Assembly (NCBI GenBank): GCA_007713595.1
Contig: VMRY01000066.1
Location: forward strand, 1-50,770
Source: Sedimenticola thiotaurini
GTDB lineage: Bacteria > Pseudomonadota > Gammaproteobacteria > Chromatiales > Chromatiaceae
Length of the DNA: 50,770 nucleotides
Reading direction: 5' to 3'
Shown here in pieces: positions 1-8,823 of this stretch; position 1 is the first letter of the stretch; every line of letters starts with the position of its first letter. The position numbers and the translations under genes are program-made. The notes under the pieces were generated by a model. That model had not been told where the DNA came from. It was given only the letters and a program-made list of their open reading frames with translations, and searched no databases.

Positions 1-626
1 CGGCGGGTCTCTATCCGAGTCCGGTGCAGATCGCCGATGTGACCACCACCACGACCCATAAGACCCTGCGTGGTCCACGGGGTGGTCTGATCCTGGCCAA
101 ATCCAACCCTGAGATTGAGAAGAAACTGAACTCAGTGGTCTTTCCTGGAATTCAGGGGGGTCCGTTGATGCATGTTATTGCCGCCAAGGCGGTGGCGTTC
201 AAAGAGGCGATGGAACCAGCCTTCAAGGCCTATCAGGCCCAGGTGATCGAAAATGCCCAGGCGATGGCGCGGGTGTTTATAGAGCGCGGTTACGATGTGG
301 TCTCTGGCGGTACGGATGATCATCTGTTCCTGGTCAGTTTTATTGAGGCTGGCCTTACGGGTAAGGATGTGGATGCTTGGCTGGGTGCAGCCAATATCAC
401 CGTGAATATGAATGCCGTCCCCAACGACCCCCAGTCACCCTTTATCACGAGTGGTATACGGGTTGGTACTCCGGCGCTGACCACCCGTGGTGTAGGTGTT
501 GATGAGGCGAAGGCGCTGGCTGGCTGGATGTGCGATGTGATTGATGCCCGTGGTGATCAGGCAGCCATTGATCGTGTGAAAGCACTGGCACTGGATCTCT
601 GCAAGCGTCATCCTGTCTATAGCTGA
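1..626 (+). CDS. glyA: Serine hydroxymethyltransferase, C-terminal part (partial at window start)
   Basis: Interconverts serine plus tetrahydrofolate and glycine plus methylene-tetrahydrofolate; a cytosolic PLP enzyme. The frame is open from base 3 and lacks the N-terminal half of the protein, which lies outside the window. The PLP-lysine motif [15 protein letters not shown] begins about 13 residues in; the C-terminal SHMT domain follows, including the [11 protein letters not shown] stretch, and the gene ends with RHPVYS and TGA. It lies just upstream of nrdR, an order common in gammaproteobacteria. Sure of the identity; only the 5' end is missing. Confidence 0.97.
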   Translation, partial: AGLYPSPVQIADVTTTTTHKTLRGPRGGLILAKSNPEIEKKLNSVVFPGIQGGPLMHVIAAKAVAFKEAMEPAFKAYQAQVIENAQAMARVFIERGYDVVSGGTDDHLFLVSFIEAGLTGKDVDAWLGAANITVNMNAVPNDPQSPFITSGIRVGTPALTTRGVGVDEAKALAGWMCDVIDARGDQAAIDRVKALALDLCKRHPVYS

Positions 627-637
627 TCCTTTGGAGT

Positions 638-655
638 GCCGGGCTTCGGCCCGGC
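638..655 (+). terminator. Short GC-rich hairpin between glyA and nrdR
   Basis: A perfect 7-bp stem (GCCGGGC/GCCCGGC) closed by a TTCG tetraloop starts 12 bases after the glyA stop. There is no T-run after it, so it is not a classical intrinsic terminator. It may attenuate transcription or protect the glyA 3' end. Called from the inverted repeat only. Confidence 0.35.
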
Positions 656-677
656 CCTGATACCCAGGTCCCGAATC

Positions 678-1187
678 ATGCGTTGTCCTTTCTGCGGTGC
701 CCAAGATACCAAGGTAGTGGATTCCCGTCTGTTCGGTGAGGGTGATCAGGTCCGTCGTCGACGCGAATGTGCCATCTGTAAAGAACGTTACACCACCTAC
801 GAAACCGCCGAGCTGAATCTGCCCATGCTGATCAAACAGGATGGCAGCCGGGTTCCCTTTGATGGACGGAAACTGGCATCCGGCATGTCCCGTGCGCTGG
901 AGAAACGTCCTGTGAGTGCCGAGCAAGTGGATGATGCCATCAGCCATATTCGTCGCAAACTGTTGGCCTTTGGTGAACGCGAGGTACCCTCCCGGCAGAT
1001 TGGTGAGTGGGTAATGGAGGAGTTGCGGGCACTCGATCAGGTAGCCTATGTACGCTTCGCTTCGGTCTATCGCAGCTTTGAGGATGTGAATGCCTTCCGT
1101 GAAGAGATTGAACGACTGGAAAAGCAGCTGCCACCGGATGTGCGCCGTCATCAGCTCGATCTGCTCAATGGCGATAAAGACGAATGA
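678..1187 (+). CDS. nrdR: NrdR, ATP-cone repressor of ribonucleotide reductase genes
   Basis: Zinc-ribbon/ATP-cone transcriptional repressor that senses ATP/dATP and controls nrd operons. The N-terminus has the paired-cysteine zinc ribbon (MRCPFC, then [12 protein letters not shown]), and the ATP-cone follows from about residue 48 ([15 protein letters not shown]). The start at 678 gives the canonical MRCPFC N-terminus; a longer frame from 636 adds 14 residues without family support. An AGGT ribosome site lies 8 bases upstream. The stop overlaps the ribD start by 4 bases (ATGA), so the two are translationally coupled, the usual nrdR-ribD arrangement. Confidence 0.96.
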   Translation: MRCPFCGAQDTKVVDSRLFGEGDQVRRRRECAICKERYTTYETAELNLPMLIKQDGSRVPFDGRKLASGMSRALEKRPVSAEQVDDAISHIRRKLLAFGEREVPSRQIGEWVMEELRALDQVAYVRFASVYRSFEDVNAFREEIERLEKQLPPDVRRHQLDLLNGDKDE

Positions 1188-2320
1188 GTTCGGATGATTT
1201 TCGCTATATGGCGCGAGCTATCCGGTTGGCTGATCTTGGGCGCTATACCACCCATCCCAATCCCCGCGTCGGTTGTGTACTGGTTAAAGATAAACGGGTG
1301 GTGGGCGAAGGCATTCATCGGCGTGCGGGTGAACCCCATGCGGAGCGGAATGCACTAGCGGTCGCTGGTGATCAGGCTCGCGGTGCTACTGCCTATGTAA
1401 CTCTTGAACCCTGCTGTCACCACGGCCGGACACCACCTTGTAGTGATGGGTTAATTGAGGCCGGGGTGAGTCGCGTCGTGGTAGCGATGCAAGATCCTAA
1501 TCCCAAGGTAGCGGGCGAGGGCATTGCGCAACTGCAGCGGGCCGGTATCCAGGTGGACCTGGGGGTGATGACCGCAGAGGCGATGGCGCTCAATCCTGGT
1601 TTTATCAAGCGCATGACCGATGGTGTTCCTTTTGTGCGCTGTAAATTGGCAATGAGTATGGATGGCCGCACGGCGATGGCCAACGGTGAGAGTAAATGGA
1701 TCACCGGCGAGGCGGCCCGGCTGGATGTGCAGCGGCTGCGCGCCCGCAGTGATGCCATTATCACCGGGATTGGCACTGTATTGGCGGATGATCCCTCCAT
1801 GAATGTGCGGGTGAGTGCCGCAGAACTTCCCGGTGTGGGATCTGACGACTACCTGTTGCAACCATTGCGTGTTGTACTGGATCCGGAGCTACAGATGTCG
1901 GCAGAAGCGCGCATGCTTAAGCTGACTGGCAAGACTCTGATTGTAACTGCCAGCGAAGATGAAAAGCGCCAATACGCGCTGGAGAGCGCCGGTGCTGAGG
2001 TAGTTGTGTTGCCACACCAGAACGGTTGCGCGGATCTGCCCCATCTGCTGCTGGAGTTGGCAAATCGTGGCATCAATGAGGTCCTGATTGAGTCCGGGCC
2101 GACACTGGCGGGCGCCGCTGTTGCAGCAGGAGTGGTCGATGAGCTGGTACTCTATGCTGCACCACTGTTGATGGGGAGTGACGCAAGGGGCCTGCTGAAT
2201 ATACCGGCACTGGTGGGGATGAAGGATTGTATTGAACTGGAGATTCATGATCTCCGAATGGTCGGCCGGGACATGCGCATGACGTTGCATCCTGTTTCCA
2301 ATTCAATCACGGGTAGCTGA
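1184..2320 (+). CDS. ribD: Bifunctional riboflavin deaminase/reductase RibD
   Basis: Carries out the second and third steps of riboflavin synthesis: deamination of the pyrimidine, then NADPH-dependent reduction of the ribosyl side chain. The N-terminal deaminase domain (about residues 1-145) shows the zinc motif HAE and [11 protein letters not shown]. The C-terminal reductase domain (about 147-370) begins [15 protein letters not shown] and contains the ESGPTLAGA segment. Its 378-residue length is normal. It overlaps nrdR by 4 bases and ends one base before ribE, so nrdR-ribD-ribE looks like one transcript. Confidence 0.97.
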   Translation: MSSDDFRYMARAIRLADLGRYTTHPNPRVGCVLVKDKRVVGEGIHRRAGEPHAERNALAVAGDQARGATAYVTLEPCCHHGRTPPCSDGLIEAGVSRVVVAMQDPNPKVAGEGIAQLQRAGIQVDLGVMTAEAMALNPGFIKRMTDGVPFVRCKLAMSMDGRTAMANGESKWITGEAARLDVQRLRARSDAIITGIGTVLADDPSMNVRVSAAELPGVGSDDYLLQPLRVVLDPELQMSAEARMLKLTGKTLIVTASEDEKRQYALESAGAEVVVLPHQNGCADLPHLLLELANRGINEVLIESGPTLAGAAVAAGVVDELVLYAAPLLMGSDARGLLNIPALVGMKDCIELEIHDLRMVGRDMRMTLHPVSNSITGS

Positions 2321-2321
2321 G

Positions 2322-2987
2322 ATGTTCACAGGTATTATTCAGGCGATTGGTACAGTTGCTGGAAAAGAGCAGCGCGGGGGCGATCTGCGGCTGGTGATCC
2401 GTAGTCGAGGGCTTGCCATGGATGATGTTCATCTGGGTGACAGTATTGCCACCAATGGGGTCTGCCTTACTGTTGTTGAGCTGACGGGTGATGGTTATGT
2501 GGCCGATGTTTCCCAGGAGACCCTGGTATACAGTACCCTGTCAGGTCTCTCTGTCGGTACCAATGTCAATCTGGAGAAGGCGCTTACACTCAGTACACCT
2601 CTTGGCGGGCATCTGGTAAGTGGTCATGTGGATGGCGTCGGTACCATTCTGGAACGCCGGGAAGAGGCGCGTTCGATCAGGTTTCTGGTCGAGGCACCAA
2701 AAGAGCTGGCGCGCTATATTGCCCATAAGGGCTCAATCTGCGTGGATGGCGCCAGTCTTACCGTGAATTCAGTAGACGGAAATCGTTTTGATCTGAATAT
2801 CGTTCCCCATACTCAGCAGGAAACCATTATTGAAGGGTATCGTCCGGGTAGTCGGGTGAATCTGGAAGTGGACGTAGTAGCACGCTATCTGGAACGCCTG
2901 CTGCTGGGCGATAAAGCGGCAGAATCCACAAAAGCCGCCTCTGGCGTCAGTATGGCGCTGCTGGCTGAGCGGGGATTTCTGCGCTGA
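2322..2987 (+). CDS. ribE: Riboflavin synthase, alpha chain
   Basis: Dismutates two 6,7-dimethyl-8-ribityllumazine molecules to riboflavin plus a pyrimidine. It has the canonical N-terminus MFTGIIQAIGTV and the two internally similar lumazine-binding repeats: about residues 1-97 (DSIATNGVCLTV) and 98-200 (SICVDGASLTVN). At 221 residues it has the usual length. The start is one base after the ribD stop. The gene is named ribE or ribC depending on the nomenclature; the enzyme identity is certain. Confidence 0.96.
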   Translation: MFTGIIQAIGTVAGKEQRGGDLRLVIRSRGLAMDDVHLGDSIATNGVCLTVVELTGDGYVADVSQETLVYSTLSGLSVGTNVNLEKALTLSTPLGGHLVSGHVDGVGTILERREEARSIRFLVEAPKELARYIAHKGSICVDGASLTVNSVDGNRFDLNIVPHTQQETIIEGYRPGSRVNLEVDVVARYLERLLLGDKAAESTKAASGVSMALLAERGFLR

Positions 2988-3044
2988 TCGGGGTGCCGTG
3001 GGGTTCCAAAAACCAGGGAATATCAGCCTGAGCTGTTTAATCTC

Positions 3045-3073
3045 TTGGGAGTTGCCCCGGGCTTTGTTACACT
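3045..3073 (+). promoter_or_regulatory. Candidate sigma-70 promoter before the ribB-type gene
   Basis: TTGGGA (3045-3050), a 17-base spacer and TACACT (3068-3073) sit 41 bases before the ATG at 3114. Each hexamer matches 4 of 6 consensus positions. The 126-base gap from ribE suggests a separate transcription start for this gene. No FMN riboswitch signature is present here. Confidence 0.4.
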
Positions 3074-3113
3074 TTTCTGCTGTTTTTTGGTGCTTTGAGG
3101 CACAGTAGTCGTT

Positions 3114-4226
3114 ATGGCATTTAATACAACTGAAGAAATAATCGAAGATATCCGTCAGGGCAAGATGGTTATCATCATGGATGATGAGGATCGTGAGAAC
3201 GAAGGTGACCTGCTGATGGCCGCTGAGGCGGTCACCCCTGAGGCGATCAATTTCATGGCCCGTTTTGGACGTGGCCTGATCTGCCTTACCCTGACCAAGG
3301 AGCGTTGTCAGCAGCTACGGCTGCCCCTGATGGTGGGTGTCAATGAGTCTCAGCATGCGACCAACTTTACGGTTTCCATCGAGGCGGCTGAGGGCGTGAC
3401 CACTGGTATCTCGGCCTCTGACCGCGCTACGACAGTACTGGCGGCAGTAAAAGAGGATGCGATGCCCCAGGATCTGGTTCAGCCGGGACACATCTTCCCG
3501 CTGATGGCTCAGCCCGGTGGCGTGCTGGTACGTGCGGGACATACCGAGGCCGGTTGTGACCTGGCCCGACTGGCGGGCTTTAGCCCAGCCTCTGCGATTG
3601 TCGAGATCCTTAATGAGGATGGCACTATGGCCAGACGCCCGGATCTGGAAAAGTTTGCTAAGGAGCACAATCTGAAGATAGGCACCATTGCTGATCTGAT
3701 CCACTATCGTGTCAGCAATGAGAAGACGATCGAGCGGGTCAGTGAATGTAATCTGCCAACTGAGTTTGGTGATTTTCGTCTGGTGGCATTCCAGGACTGT
3801 GTTGATCCGGAGCTTCATCTGGCACTGGTTTGTGGTGAAGTGGATGCTAGCAAGCCGACACTGGTTCGGGTGCACATGCAAAACACCCTGTGTGACCTGT
3901 TTGCCACCAATCATGCGGGTTGCAGCTGGCCACTGCGTAATGCAATGAAACAGATTGCCAAGGAGGGGGCGGGTATCATCGTGGTGCTGAGAAACCATGA
4001 TACAACCCGCGACATGATTCAACGGATGCGTGATTTCCAGTTCCATGACAGGGATCAGGCCGTTCCGCCAAGAGACCCCAAGAGACATCTGCGGACCTAT
4101 GGGATCGGCGCTCAGATTTTGTGTGATCTGGGTGTGCAGAAGATGCGGGTCTTGAGTGCGCCAAAAAGTCTACATGCAATTTCTGGATTTGATCTGGAGA
4201 TTGTGGAGTATGTGCCCTGCGAGTAG
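3114..4226 (+). CDS. ribB: 3,4-dihydroxy-2-butanone-4-phosphate synthase with degenerate GTP cyclohydrolase II-like domain (RibBX type)
   Basis: The N-terminal domain (about residues 1-200) is a complete RibB: the acidic metal motif [11 protein letters not shown] and the [13 protein letters not shown] segment are present, so ribulose 5-phosphate to dihydroxybutanone phosphate is the confident activity. The C-terminal domain (about 205-368) aligns with RibA, but where RibA carries the zinc cysteines (C-x10-C-x-C after RVHSE) this protein reads [12 protein letters not shown] and then HAGCSW. The motif for substrate ring opening is also lost ([10 protein letters not shown] instead of the HRQEGRNIG type). 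This is the known RibBX class, in which the second domain has no cyclohydrolase activity. A separate ribA must lie outside the window. Confidence 0.93.
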   Translation: MAFNTTEEIIEDIRQGKMVIIMDDEDRENEGDLLMAAEAVTPEAINFMARFGRGLICLTLTKERCQQLRLPLMVGVNESQHATNFTVSIEAAEGVTTGISASDRATTVLAAVKEDAMPQDLVQPGHIFPLMAQPGGVLVRAGHTEAGCDLARLAGFSPASAIVEILNEDGTMARRPDLEKFAKEHNLKIGTIADLIHYRVSNEKTIERVSECNLPTEFGDFRLVAFQDCVDPELHLALVCGEVDASKPTLVRVHMQNTLCDLFATNHAGCSWPLRNAMKQIAKEGAGIIVVLRNHDTTRDMIQRMRDFQFHDRDQAVPPRDPKRHLRTYGIGAQILCDLGVQKMRVLSAPKSLHAISGFDLEIVEYVPCE

Positions 4227-4288
4227 GGGCTGGCTCAATTGAATTATCCAATCGGGATTAATCCCGCACTATAAGGTTGTAACAAGAG

Positions 4289-4759
4289 ATGGCAATTAAA
4301 ACTATAGAGGGTTCACTGACTATACAGAATGCGCGTTTCTGTCTGGTGGTGGCGCGCTTTAACAGTTTCGTGGTGGAGAGTCTGCTGGATGGCGCGATTG
4401 ATGCCCTGAAGCGACATGGTGCCACCGATGCGGATATCACTATTGTCCGTGTTCCGGGCGCTTTTGAAATGCCACTGGTGCTGGAGAAATTGGCGGCGAA
4501 GGGTGGTTATGATGCCATCGTTGCGCTGGGTGCCGTAATCCGCGGTGGAACGCCACACTTTGATTTCGTTGCAGGTGAATGTGTTAAAGGGATGGCTCAG
4601 GTCACCCTCAAGCATGGTTTACCGATTGCGTTTGGTGTTCTGACAGTGGATACGATTGAGCAAGCGATTGAACGGGCCGGGACCAAGGCTGGAAACAAAG
4701 GAGCGGAGGCGGCCATGTCCGCTGTCGAGATGGTTAACATTCTGCGTCAGATCGACTGA
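4289..4759 (+). CDS. ribH: 6,7-dimethyl-8-ribityllumazine synthase
   Basis: Condenses the dihydroxybutanone phosphate made by RibB with the pyrimidine made by RibD to give lumazine. Family landmarks: ARFN near residue 22, [20 protein letters not shown] with the catalytic His, and [12 protein letters not shown]. The 156-residue length is typical of icosahedral or pentameric bacterial enzymes. A CGGGATTAATCCCG palindrome lies at 4253-4266 in the short gap from ribB. The stop abuts nusB directly, the conserved ribH-nusB pairing. Confidence 0.97.
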   Translation: MAIKTIEGSLTIQNARFCLVVARFNSFVVESLLDGAIDALKRHGATDADITIVRVPGAFEMPLVLEKLAAKGGYDAIVALGAVIRGGTPHFDFVAGECVKGMAQVTLKHGLPIAFGVLTVDTIEQAIERAGTKAGNKGAEAAMSAVEMVNILRQID

Positions 4760-5179
4760 ATGAGTAACAAACGAAGCCAATCAAGACATCTGGCCGTTCA
4801 GGCTATCTATCAATGGCAGGTGGCTGGGCAGGATATCAAGGATATTCGAAATCAGTTTGTTGCAGATCAGAAGGCCAATAGCTTTGAGCTGGCCTACTTT
4901 GAAGCCCTGCTGCATGGTGTGCCGGCTCATCTGAGTCAACTGGATGAACTGCTGGGACCTTTCCTGGATCGCTCGATTGAGAGCGTCGATCCAGTTGAAC
5001 GGGCAATACTTCGTCTTGGTGCATTCGAACTGCAGTATCAGCTGGAAGTGCCCTACAAGGTGATCATCAATGAGTCGATTGAACTCTCCAAGGTATTTGG
5101 TGCAGAGCAGGGCCACAAGTACGTCAATGGGGTGCTTGATAAGCTGGCGCATAAGCTGCGCAAGTCGGAGATAAAATAA
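4760..5179 (+). CDS. nusB: Transcription antitermination factor NusB
   Basis: All-helical RNA-binding protein that, with NusE/S10, binds boxA in rRNA leaders. The N-terminus SQSRHLAVQAIYQWQ and the C-terminal YKVIINESIELSKVFG and KYVNGVLDKLA segments are typical, as is the length of 139 residues. The ATG begins immediately after the ribH TGA, so it is cotranscribed with ribH. A palindrome 21 bases downstream may end this transcript. Confidence 0.96.
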   Translation: MSNKRSQSRHLAVQAIYQWQVAGQDIKDIRNQFVADQKANSFELAYFEALLHGVPAHLSQLDELLGPFLDRSIESVDPVERAILRLGAFELQYQLEVPYKVIINESIELSKVFGAEQGHKYVNGVLDKLAHKLRKSEIK

Positions 5180-5200
5180 GCTTCTGTACTCGTTGCATCT

Positions 5201-5236
5201 GGTGTCGGAGTCGACCAACAGATCGATTCCGACACC
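5201..5236. repeat. Palindromic element containing TCGGAGTC, copy 1
   Basis: Two 14-base arms (5201-5214 and 5223-5236) are inverted copies with a single G-T wobble, around an 8-base loop. The core TCGGAGTC with GATTCCGA is shared with the palindrome at 7493-7527. It lies between nusB and thiL and could act as a terminator, but no T-run follows on the plus strand. The sequence style resembles REP-like palindromes that many gammaproteobacteria carry in many copies; that identity is inferred. Confidence 0.55.
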
Positions 5237-5314
5237 TGAAAATACAAAAACCGCTCGAAATGTTCTCAGAACGGAGTGCTGGAAAACGCCACTAAGGATC
5301 ATCTCCGATACGTT

Positions 5315-6286
5315 ATGTCTGGCTCCGAATTTCAACTGATCAATCACTACTTTTCCCGTCTTGGGGTTGACCGCACGGATGTTCTCCTCGGGGTGGGTGA
5401 TGATTGTGCCCTGTTACAGGTTCCAGAAGGCCAAGTCCTTGCCGTCAGCATTGATACGCTGGTGGAAGGCGTGCATTTTTTCCCCGGTGTAGATCCTGAA
5501 TCACTTGGCCACAAGGCGCTGGCGGTCAATTTGAGTGATCTGGCAGCAATGGGTGCCGATCCGGCCTGGATTACCCTTGCGCTCACGCTGCCCAGAGTGG
5601 ATGAGCAGTGGTTGGCGGCCTTCTCTAGTGGATTCGCTGCACTGGCAAAACGTTTTCAACTGCAGTTGGTCGGTGGTGATACCACCCGGGGGCCACTGAC
5701 CATTTCAGTACAGGTACATGGCTTTGTTGCGTCAGGCAAGGCGCTTCGACGTGACCGCGCTAAACCCGGTGATCTGATCTACGTGAGCGGTACTCTGGGT
5801 GATGCCGGGCTGGCGCTGCTGGCACAAAAGGGAGCCTATGACCCGGGTGCGGATCTGGCGGCCCTGCAGATACGGCTGGATCGACCTGAGCCTCGAATTG
5901 GCACCTCACAATCGGTGCGAGATCTGGCGACAGGCGCCATTGATATCTCGGATGGACTATTGGCTGATCTGGGGCATATCTGTGAACAGAGCCGTGTGGG
6001 TGCTGTTATCAACCTCTCGAATATACCTCTCTCCGATCCAGTCAGGGTCTATGTTGAAAAGCAGCAGGATTGGACGATACCGCTAAGTGCCGGGGATGAT
6101 TATGAGCTTTGTCTGATTGTTCCTGCCAGACATCAGGCCGAAATTGAGGCGAGGGCGCAAGGTTTGGATGTGGGATTGAGCCTGATTGGGCAGATTGAGG
6201 TCGGGGAGACTATCCGTTGTCTGGATGAGAATGGCACACAGATCCAGATTGGATCAGGAGGGTATGACCATTTCCCCTCCAGCTAA
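5315..6286 (+). CDS. thiL: Thiamine-monophosphate kinase
   Basis: ATP-dependent phosphorylation of thiamine monophosphate to the coenzyme thiamine diphosphate. Seen in the sequence: LGVGDDCALL metal/nucleotide motif, the SIDTLVEGVHF segment, NLSDLAAMGADPAW, VGGDTTRGPL, and the C-terminal DISDGLLADL and SAGDDYELC motifs. The start at 5315 (MSGSEFQLINHYF) fits the family; a GTG at 5276 would add 13 unsupported residues. Its 3' end overlaps pgpA by 23 bases, as in the common nusB-thiL-pgpA cluster. Confidence 0.95.
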   Translation: MSGSEFQLINHYFSRLGVDRTDVLLGVGDDCALLQVPEGQVLAVSIDTLVEGVHFFPGVDPESLGHKALAVNLSDLAAMGADPAWITLALTLPRVDEQWLAAFSSGFAALAKRFQLQLVGGDTTRGPLTISVQVHGFVASGKALRRDRAKPGDLIYVSGTLGDAGLALLAQKGAYDPGADLAALQIRLDRPEPRIGTSQSVRDLATGAIDISDGLLADLGHICEQSRVGAVINLSNIPLSDPVRVYVEKQQDWTIPLSAGDDYELCLIVPARHQAEIEARAQGLDVGLSLIGQIEVGETIRCLDENGTQIQIGSGGYDHFPSS

Positions 6287-6752
6287 GCCTTCACTCAACT
6301 GGAAAAATCCCATTCACCTGCTCGCCTTCGGTCTTGGGTCGGGGGCTGCCCCCGTGGCACCAGGGACTTTTGGCACACTGGCGGCTGTGCCGCTTTATCT
6401 GCTGGTCCAGCCGCTCAATACGCTGAACTATCTGCTCTTGGTTGTGGCCCTGTTTGTAGTGGGTATCTGGCTATGTGATCAGACCTCTAGGGATCTCGGG
6501 GTGCATGATCACGGCGGTATTGTCTGGGATGAGTGGGTTGGCTTTCTTTTCACAATGTGGATGGCACCCCAGGGTTGGTATTGGTTACTCGCGGGTTTTA
6601 TCCTGTTTCGTCTTTTCGATATCCTCAAGCCCTGGCCGATAGGTTGGCTGGATCGGCAGGTATCCGGAGGAATGGGTATTATGCTGGATGATCTGTTGGC
6701 TGGTCTGTTTGGTTTTGTGCTGCTGCAAGCGGCTGCATATCTGCTAGGCTAG
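6264..6752 (+). CDS. pgpA: Phosphatidylglycerophosphatase A
   Basis: Inner-membrane phosphatase that converts phosphatidylglycerol phosphate to phosphatidylglycerol. It begins inside the end of thiL at an ATG preceded by a strong AGGAGGG ribosome site. Family motifs are GSGAAPVAPGTFGTL, DEWVG, KPWPIGWLD and GIMLDDLLAG, with three to four hydrophobic segments over 162 residues. The overlap with thiL implies coupled translation. Confidence 0.94.
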   Translation: MTISPPAKPSLNWKNPIHLLAFGLGSGAAPVAPGTFGTLAAVPLYLLVQPLNTLNYLLLVVALFVVGIWLCDQTSRDLGVHDHGGIVWDEWVGFLFTMWMAPQGWYWLLAGFILFRLFDILKPWPIGWLDRQVSGGMGIMLDDLLAGLFGFVLLQAAAYLLG

Positions 6753-6805
6753 AATCCAGGCATTACGATCAAGGTGACGGATACGCCTTGTATGGAAGGT
6801 ATTCA

Positions 6806-7474
6806 ATGACTCGACATTCTCTGCAATCAAAATCGATATTTGCGCTCTTTATGCTGATTGCTATTGTGGCAAGCAGTCCTCTCCTGGCGGTAGATAAGAT
6901 TCGAGTCATGGCCCTGTTCCATGATAAGGCAATGGTGCAGATTGATGGCAAGCAGCGCCTGCTTAAAGCAGGAGAGAAGAGCCCGGAAGGGGTGCTGCTG
7001 GTCTCTGCGAATGCGAATGAGGCGATCCTGGAGATCAACGGTGAGCGCGGCAGCTATGGCTTGGGTTCCCAGGTTGGTGGCCACTTTGCTGTGCGGGAAA
7101 TGGTGGAGGTACGAATTCAGGGTGATGAGCGGGGCTCTTACAATACTACGGGTAGTATCAATGGGCGCATGACCGATATGCTGGTAGATACAGGGGCTAC
7201 GATTGTCGCGATGAGCCAAGTGGAAGCCAAGCGACTCGGCATTGCTTATCGTATTGAGGGCGAGAAGAGTTTTGTGCGTACTGCCTCAGGAACGGCTCGC
7301 GCCTATTCTGTAGTGCTGGACCGGGTTCAGGTCGGTGGATTGTCCTTAAATCAGGTGGATGCCGTTGTGATTGAAGGAAACAGCCCACACAAAGTGCTAC
7401 TTGGGATGAGTTTTCTCGGTCGGGTTAATATGGAACAGCGGGGTACACTGATGGTGCTGCAGCAGAAGTTTTAA
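6806..7474 (+). CDS. Membrane-anchored retropepsin-like clan AA aspartic protease (TIGR02281 type)
   Basis: A 222-residue protein with an N-terminal hydrophobic signal/anchor (about residues 8-28), then a roughly 70-residue region and a C-terminal single-lobe aspartic protease domain. The active-site motif is MLVDTGATIVAMS, with the downstream hydrophobic-Gly pair VLLGMSFLGRV that closes a retropepsin fold. Such proteins work as dimers. The start was chosen at the ATG following GGAAGGT; an upstream TTG at 6788 is less likely. The substrate is unknown. It faces folE2 convergently across a strong palindrome. Confidence 0.85.
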   Translation: MTRHSLQSKSIFALFMLIAIVASSPLLAVDKIRVMALFHDKAMVQIDGKQRLLKAGEKSPEGVLLVSANANEAILEINGERGSYGLGSQVGGHFAVREMVEVRIQGDERGSYNTTGSINGRMTDMLVDTGATIVAMSQVEAKRLGIAYRIEGEKSFVRTASGTARAYSVVLDRVQVGGLSLNQVDAVVIEGNSPHKVLLGMSFLGRVNMEQRGTLMVLQQKF

Positions 7475-7492
7475 CCTATCAAAATTGCACAA

Positions 7493-7527
7493 GGGATCGG
7501 AGTCAATATGAAATTGACTCCGATCCC
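7493..7527. repeat. Perfect palindrome with TCGGAGTC core, copy 2; likely convergent terminator
   Basis: A perfect 15-bp inverted repeat (7493-7507 and 7513-7527) with loop ATGAA lies 18 bases after the protease stop and 17 bases from the end of folE2. It shares its core with the palindrome at 5201-5236. The position between convergent genes and the high stability suit bidirectional termination. The minus-strand exit is modestly T-rich; the plus-strand exit is not. Confidence 0.6.
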
Positions 7528-7543
7528 CTGATTCTTACAAAAG

Positions 7544-8341
7544 TTACTCCGCTTCCTTGTCCCGCTCAATCAGCGCATAGGCTGAGTGGTTGTGAATCGA
7601 CTCAAAGTTCTCGGATTCAACGACATAGGCGCAGTAGCGATCATCTGCATCCAGTTTGCCGGCCACATCACGCACCATGTCTTCGACGAATTTAGGGTTG
7701 TCGTAGGCGCGTTCGGTGACAAACTTCTCATCTGGCCGTTTCAGCAGGCCATAGAGTTCGCAAGAGGCCTGACTCTCAACCAGATCAATAATCTCCTCGA
7801 TCCAGACAAAGCCACAGGTTCTGACCTGAACGGTGACGTGGGAGCGCTGATTGTGGGCACCACGGTCGGATATCTTTTTTGAGCAGGGGCAGAGACTGGT
7901 GACGGGGACCAGGACCTTGATATAGGTAGTGGGTTTCCCGTCGTGGACCTCACCGATGAAGGTGACATCGTAATCCAGCAGGCTCTGTACACCGGAAACC
8001 GGTGCCGTCTTGTTGATGAAATAGGGGAAGTTCATCTCAATATGGCCTGACTTGGCTTCAAGCTTCTCGGCCATTTCCGCCAGCATCACCTTGAAGTTGG
8101 AGATGCTGATCTCTTTTTCGTGCGAGTTCAGGATCTCGACAAAGCGAGACATGTGGGTGCCCTTGAAGTTGTGGGGCAGATTTACGTACATATTAAAGTT
8201 TGCGATGGTGTGCTGTTCACCATCACTGCGATCCTTTACCCGAACGGGGTGACGGATATCTTTAATGCCCACCTTGTTGATGGCGATCTGCCGGGTGTCG
8301 ATGCTGTTCTGTACGTCAGCAATCTCGGTAGTGGTCGTCAC
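7544..8341 (-). CDS. folE2: GTP cyclohydrolase FolE2 (type IB)
   Basis: Converts GTP to 7,8-dihydroneopterin triphosphate, the first step of folate synthesis and, in bacteria, of queuosine synthesis; queE and queC are in this window. The conserved metal-site region [23 protein letters not shown] carries the catalytic Cys and His residues. The 265-residue length is normal for FolE2, which is unrelated in sequence to FolE. The type IB enzyme accepts several metals and often replaces zinc-dependent FolE when zinc is scarce; no Zur site was identified here. The start is an ATG at 8341, divergent from the hup operon. Confidence 0.95.
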   Translation of the reverse strand: MTTTTEIADVQNSIDTRQIAINKVGIKDIRHPVRVKDRSDGEQHTIANFNMYVNLPHNFKGTHMSRFVEILNSHEKEISISNFKVMLAEMAEKLEAKSGHIEMNFPYFINKTAPVSGVQSLLDYDVTFIGEVHDGKPTTYIKVLVPVTSLCPCSKKISDRGAHNQRSHVTVQVRTCGFVWIEEIIDLVESQASCELYGLLKRPDEKFVTERAYDNPKFVEDMVRDVAGKLDADDRYCAYVVESENFESIHNHSAYALIERDKEAE

Positions 8342-8633
8342 TGTCTTAAGTCCTCTGCTACAACGGCGCGCACACGATCCGGCCTACGCAACCAACGAAT
8401 ATATACCATCTGCAATCTACCCTGTTTCAGCTTGGGCGAACACCGGTCATTTACCGGGTTTTCCATTAGCGCCAGGTAATATAAGCAGTCAGGGAGACGG
8501 GATTATGATCGCTGGCCTAGCTCTACGCAAGGTTGGCGTCGTTTTTTGTCATATCAAACGATCCTAAATGCCCTATTAATCAGCTTGTTAGCGTTATTGT
8601 TCTGATTTATTGCAGCTGAGATGCTGGATAAGG

Positions 8634-8656
8634 CATCTCCCCACTCTGGGGAGATG
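8634..8656. repeat. Perfect hairpin in the folE2-hupS control region
   Basis: A 10-bp perfect inverted repeat (CATCTCCCCA, loop CTC, TGGGGAGATG). It lies about 293 bases upstream of folE2 and 262 bases upstream of hupS, with no T-run on either side. It could be a transcription block between the divergent promoters or a regulator site. Function unknown. Confidence 0.45.
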
Positions 8657-8799
8657 GTTGCTATTGCTACCACTTAGCCAAAATCTTCTCGATTACCTTT
8701 AGTCGCTTATGGAATTGAGCTTTCCAATAGGCCGATCAATTCCGTTGGTTATCTAACCATATGTTGCCGTTGATAAAAAATCTTGAACTTCGCAACAAT

Positions 8800-8813
8800 T
8801 TGATATTTATCAG
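8800..8813 (+). promoter_or_regulatory. FNR-type binding site upstream of hupS
   Basis: TTGAT-ATTT-ATCAG matches the FNR consensus TTGAT-N4-ATCAA at 9 of 10 positions. Its centre lies about 44 bases before the predicted sigma-54 transcription start and only 10 bases upstream of the -24 element. A second half-site (TTGAT at 8770-8774) lies 30 bases upstream. The cognate regulator could be the FNR protein encoded at 48854-49597. Binding is inferred from the match. Confidence 0.55.
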
Positions 8814-8823
8814 AAAAAATCCA

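Noticed and set aside
2988-3113. FMN riboswitch before the ribB gene
   Set aside because: The conserved AGGG/ACCGGCGGT-type core of the RFN element is absent, and the leader is too short for the full fold.
3315-4088. A 257-residue minus-strand open frame opposite ribB
   Set aside because: Shadow of a conserved plus-strand gene; no recognisable motif.
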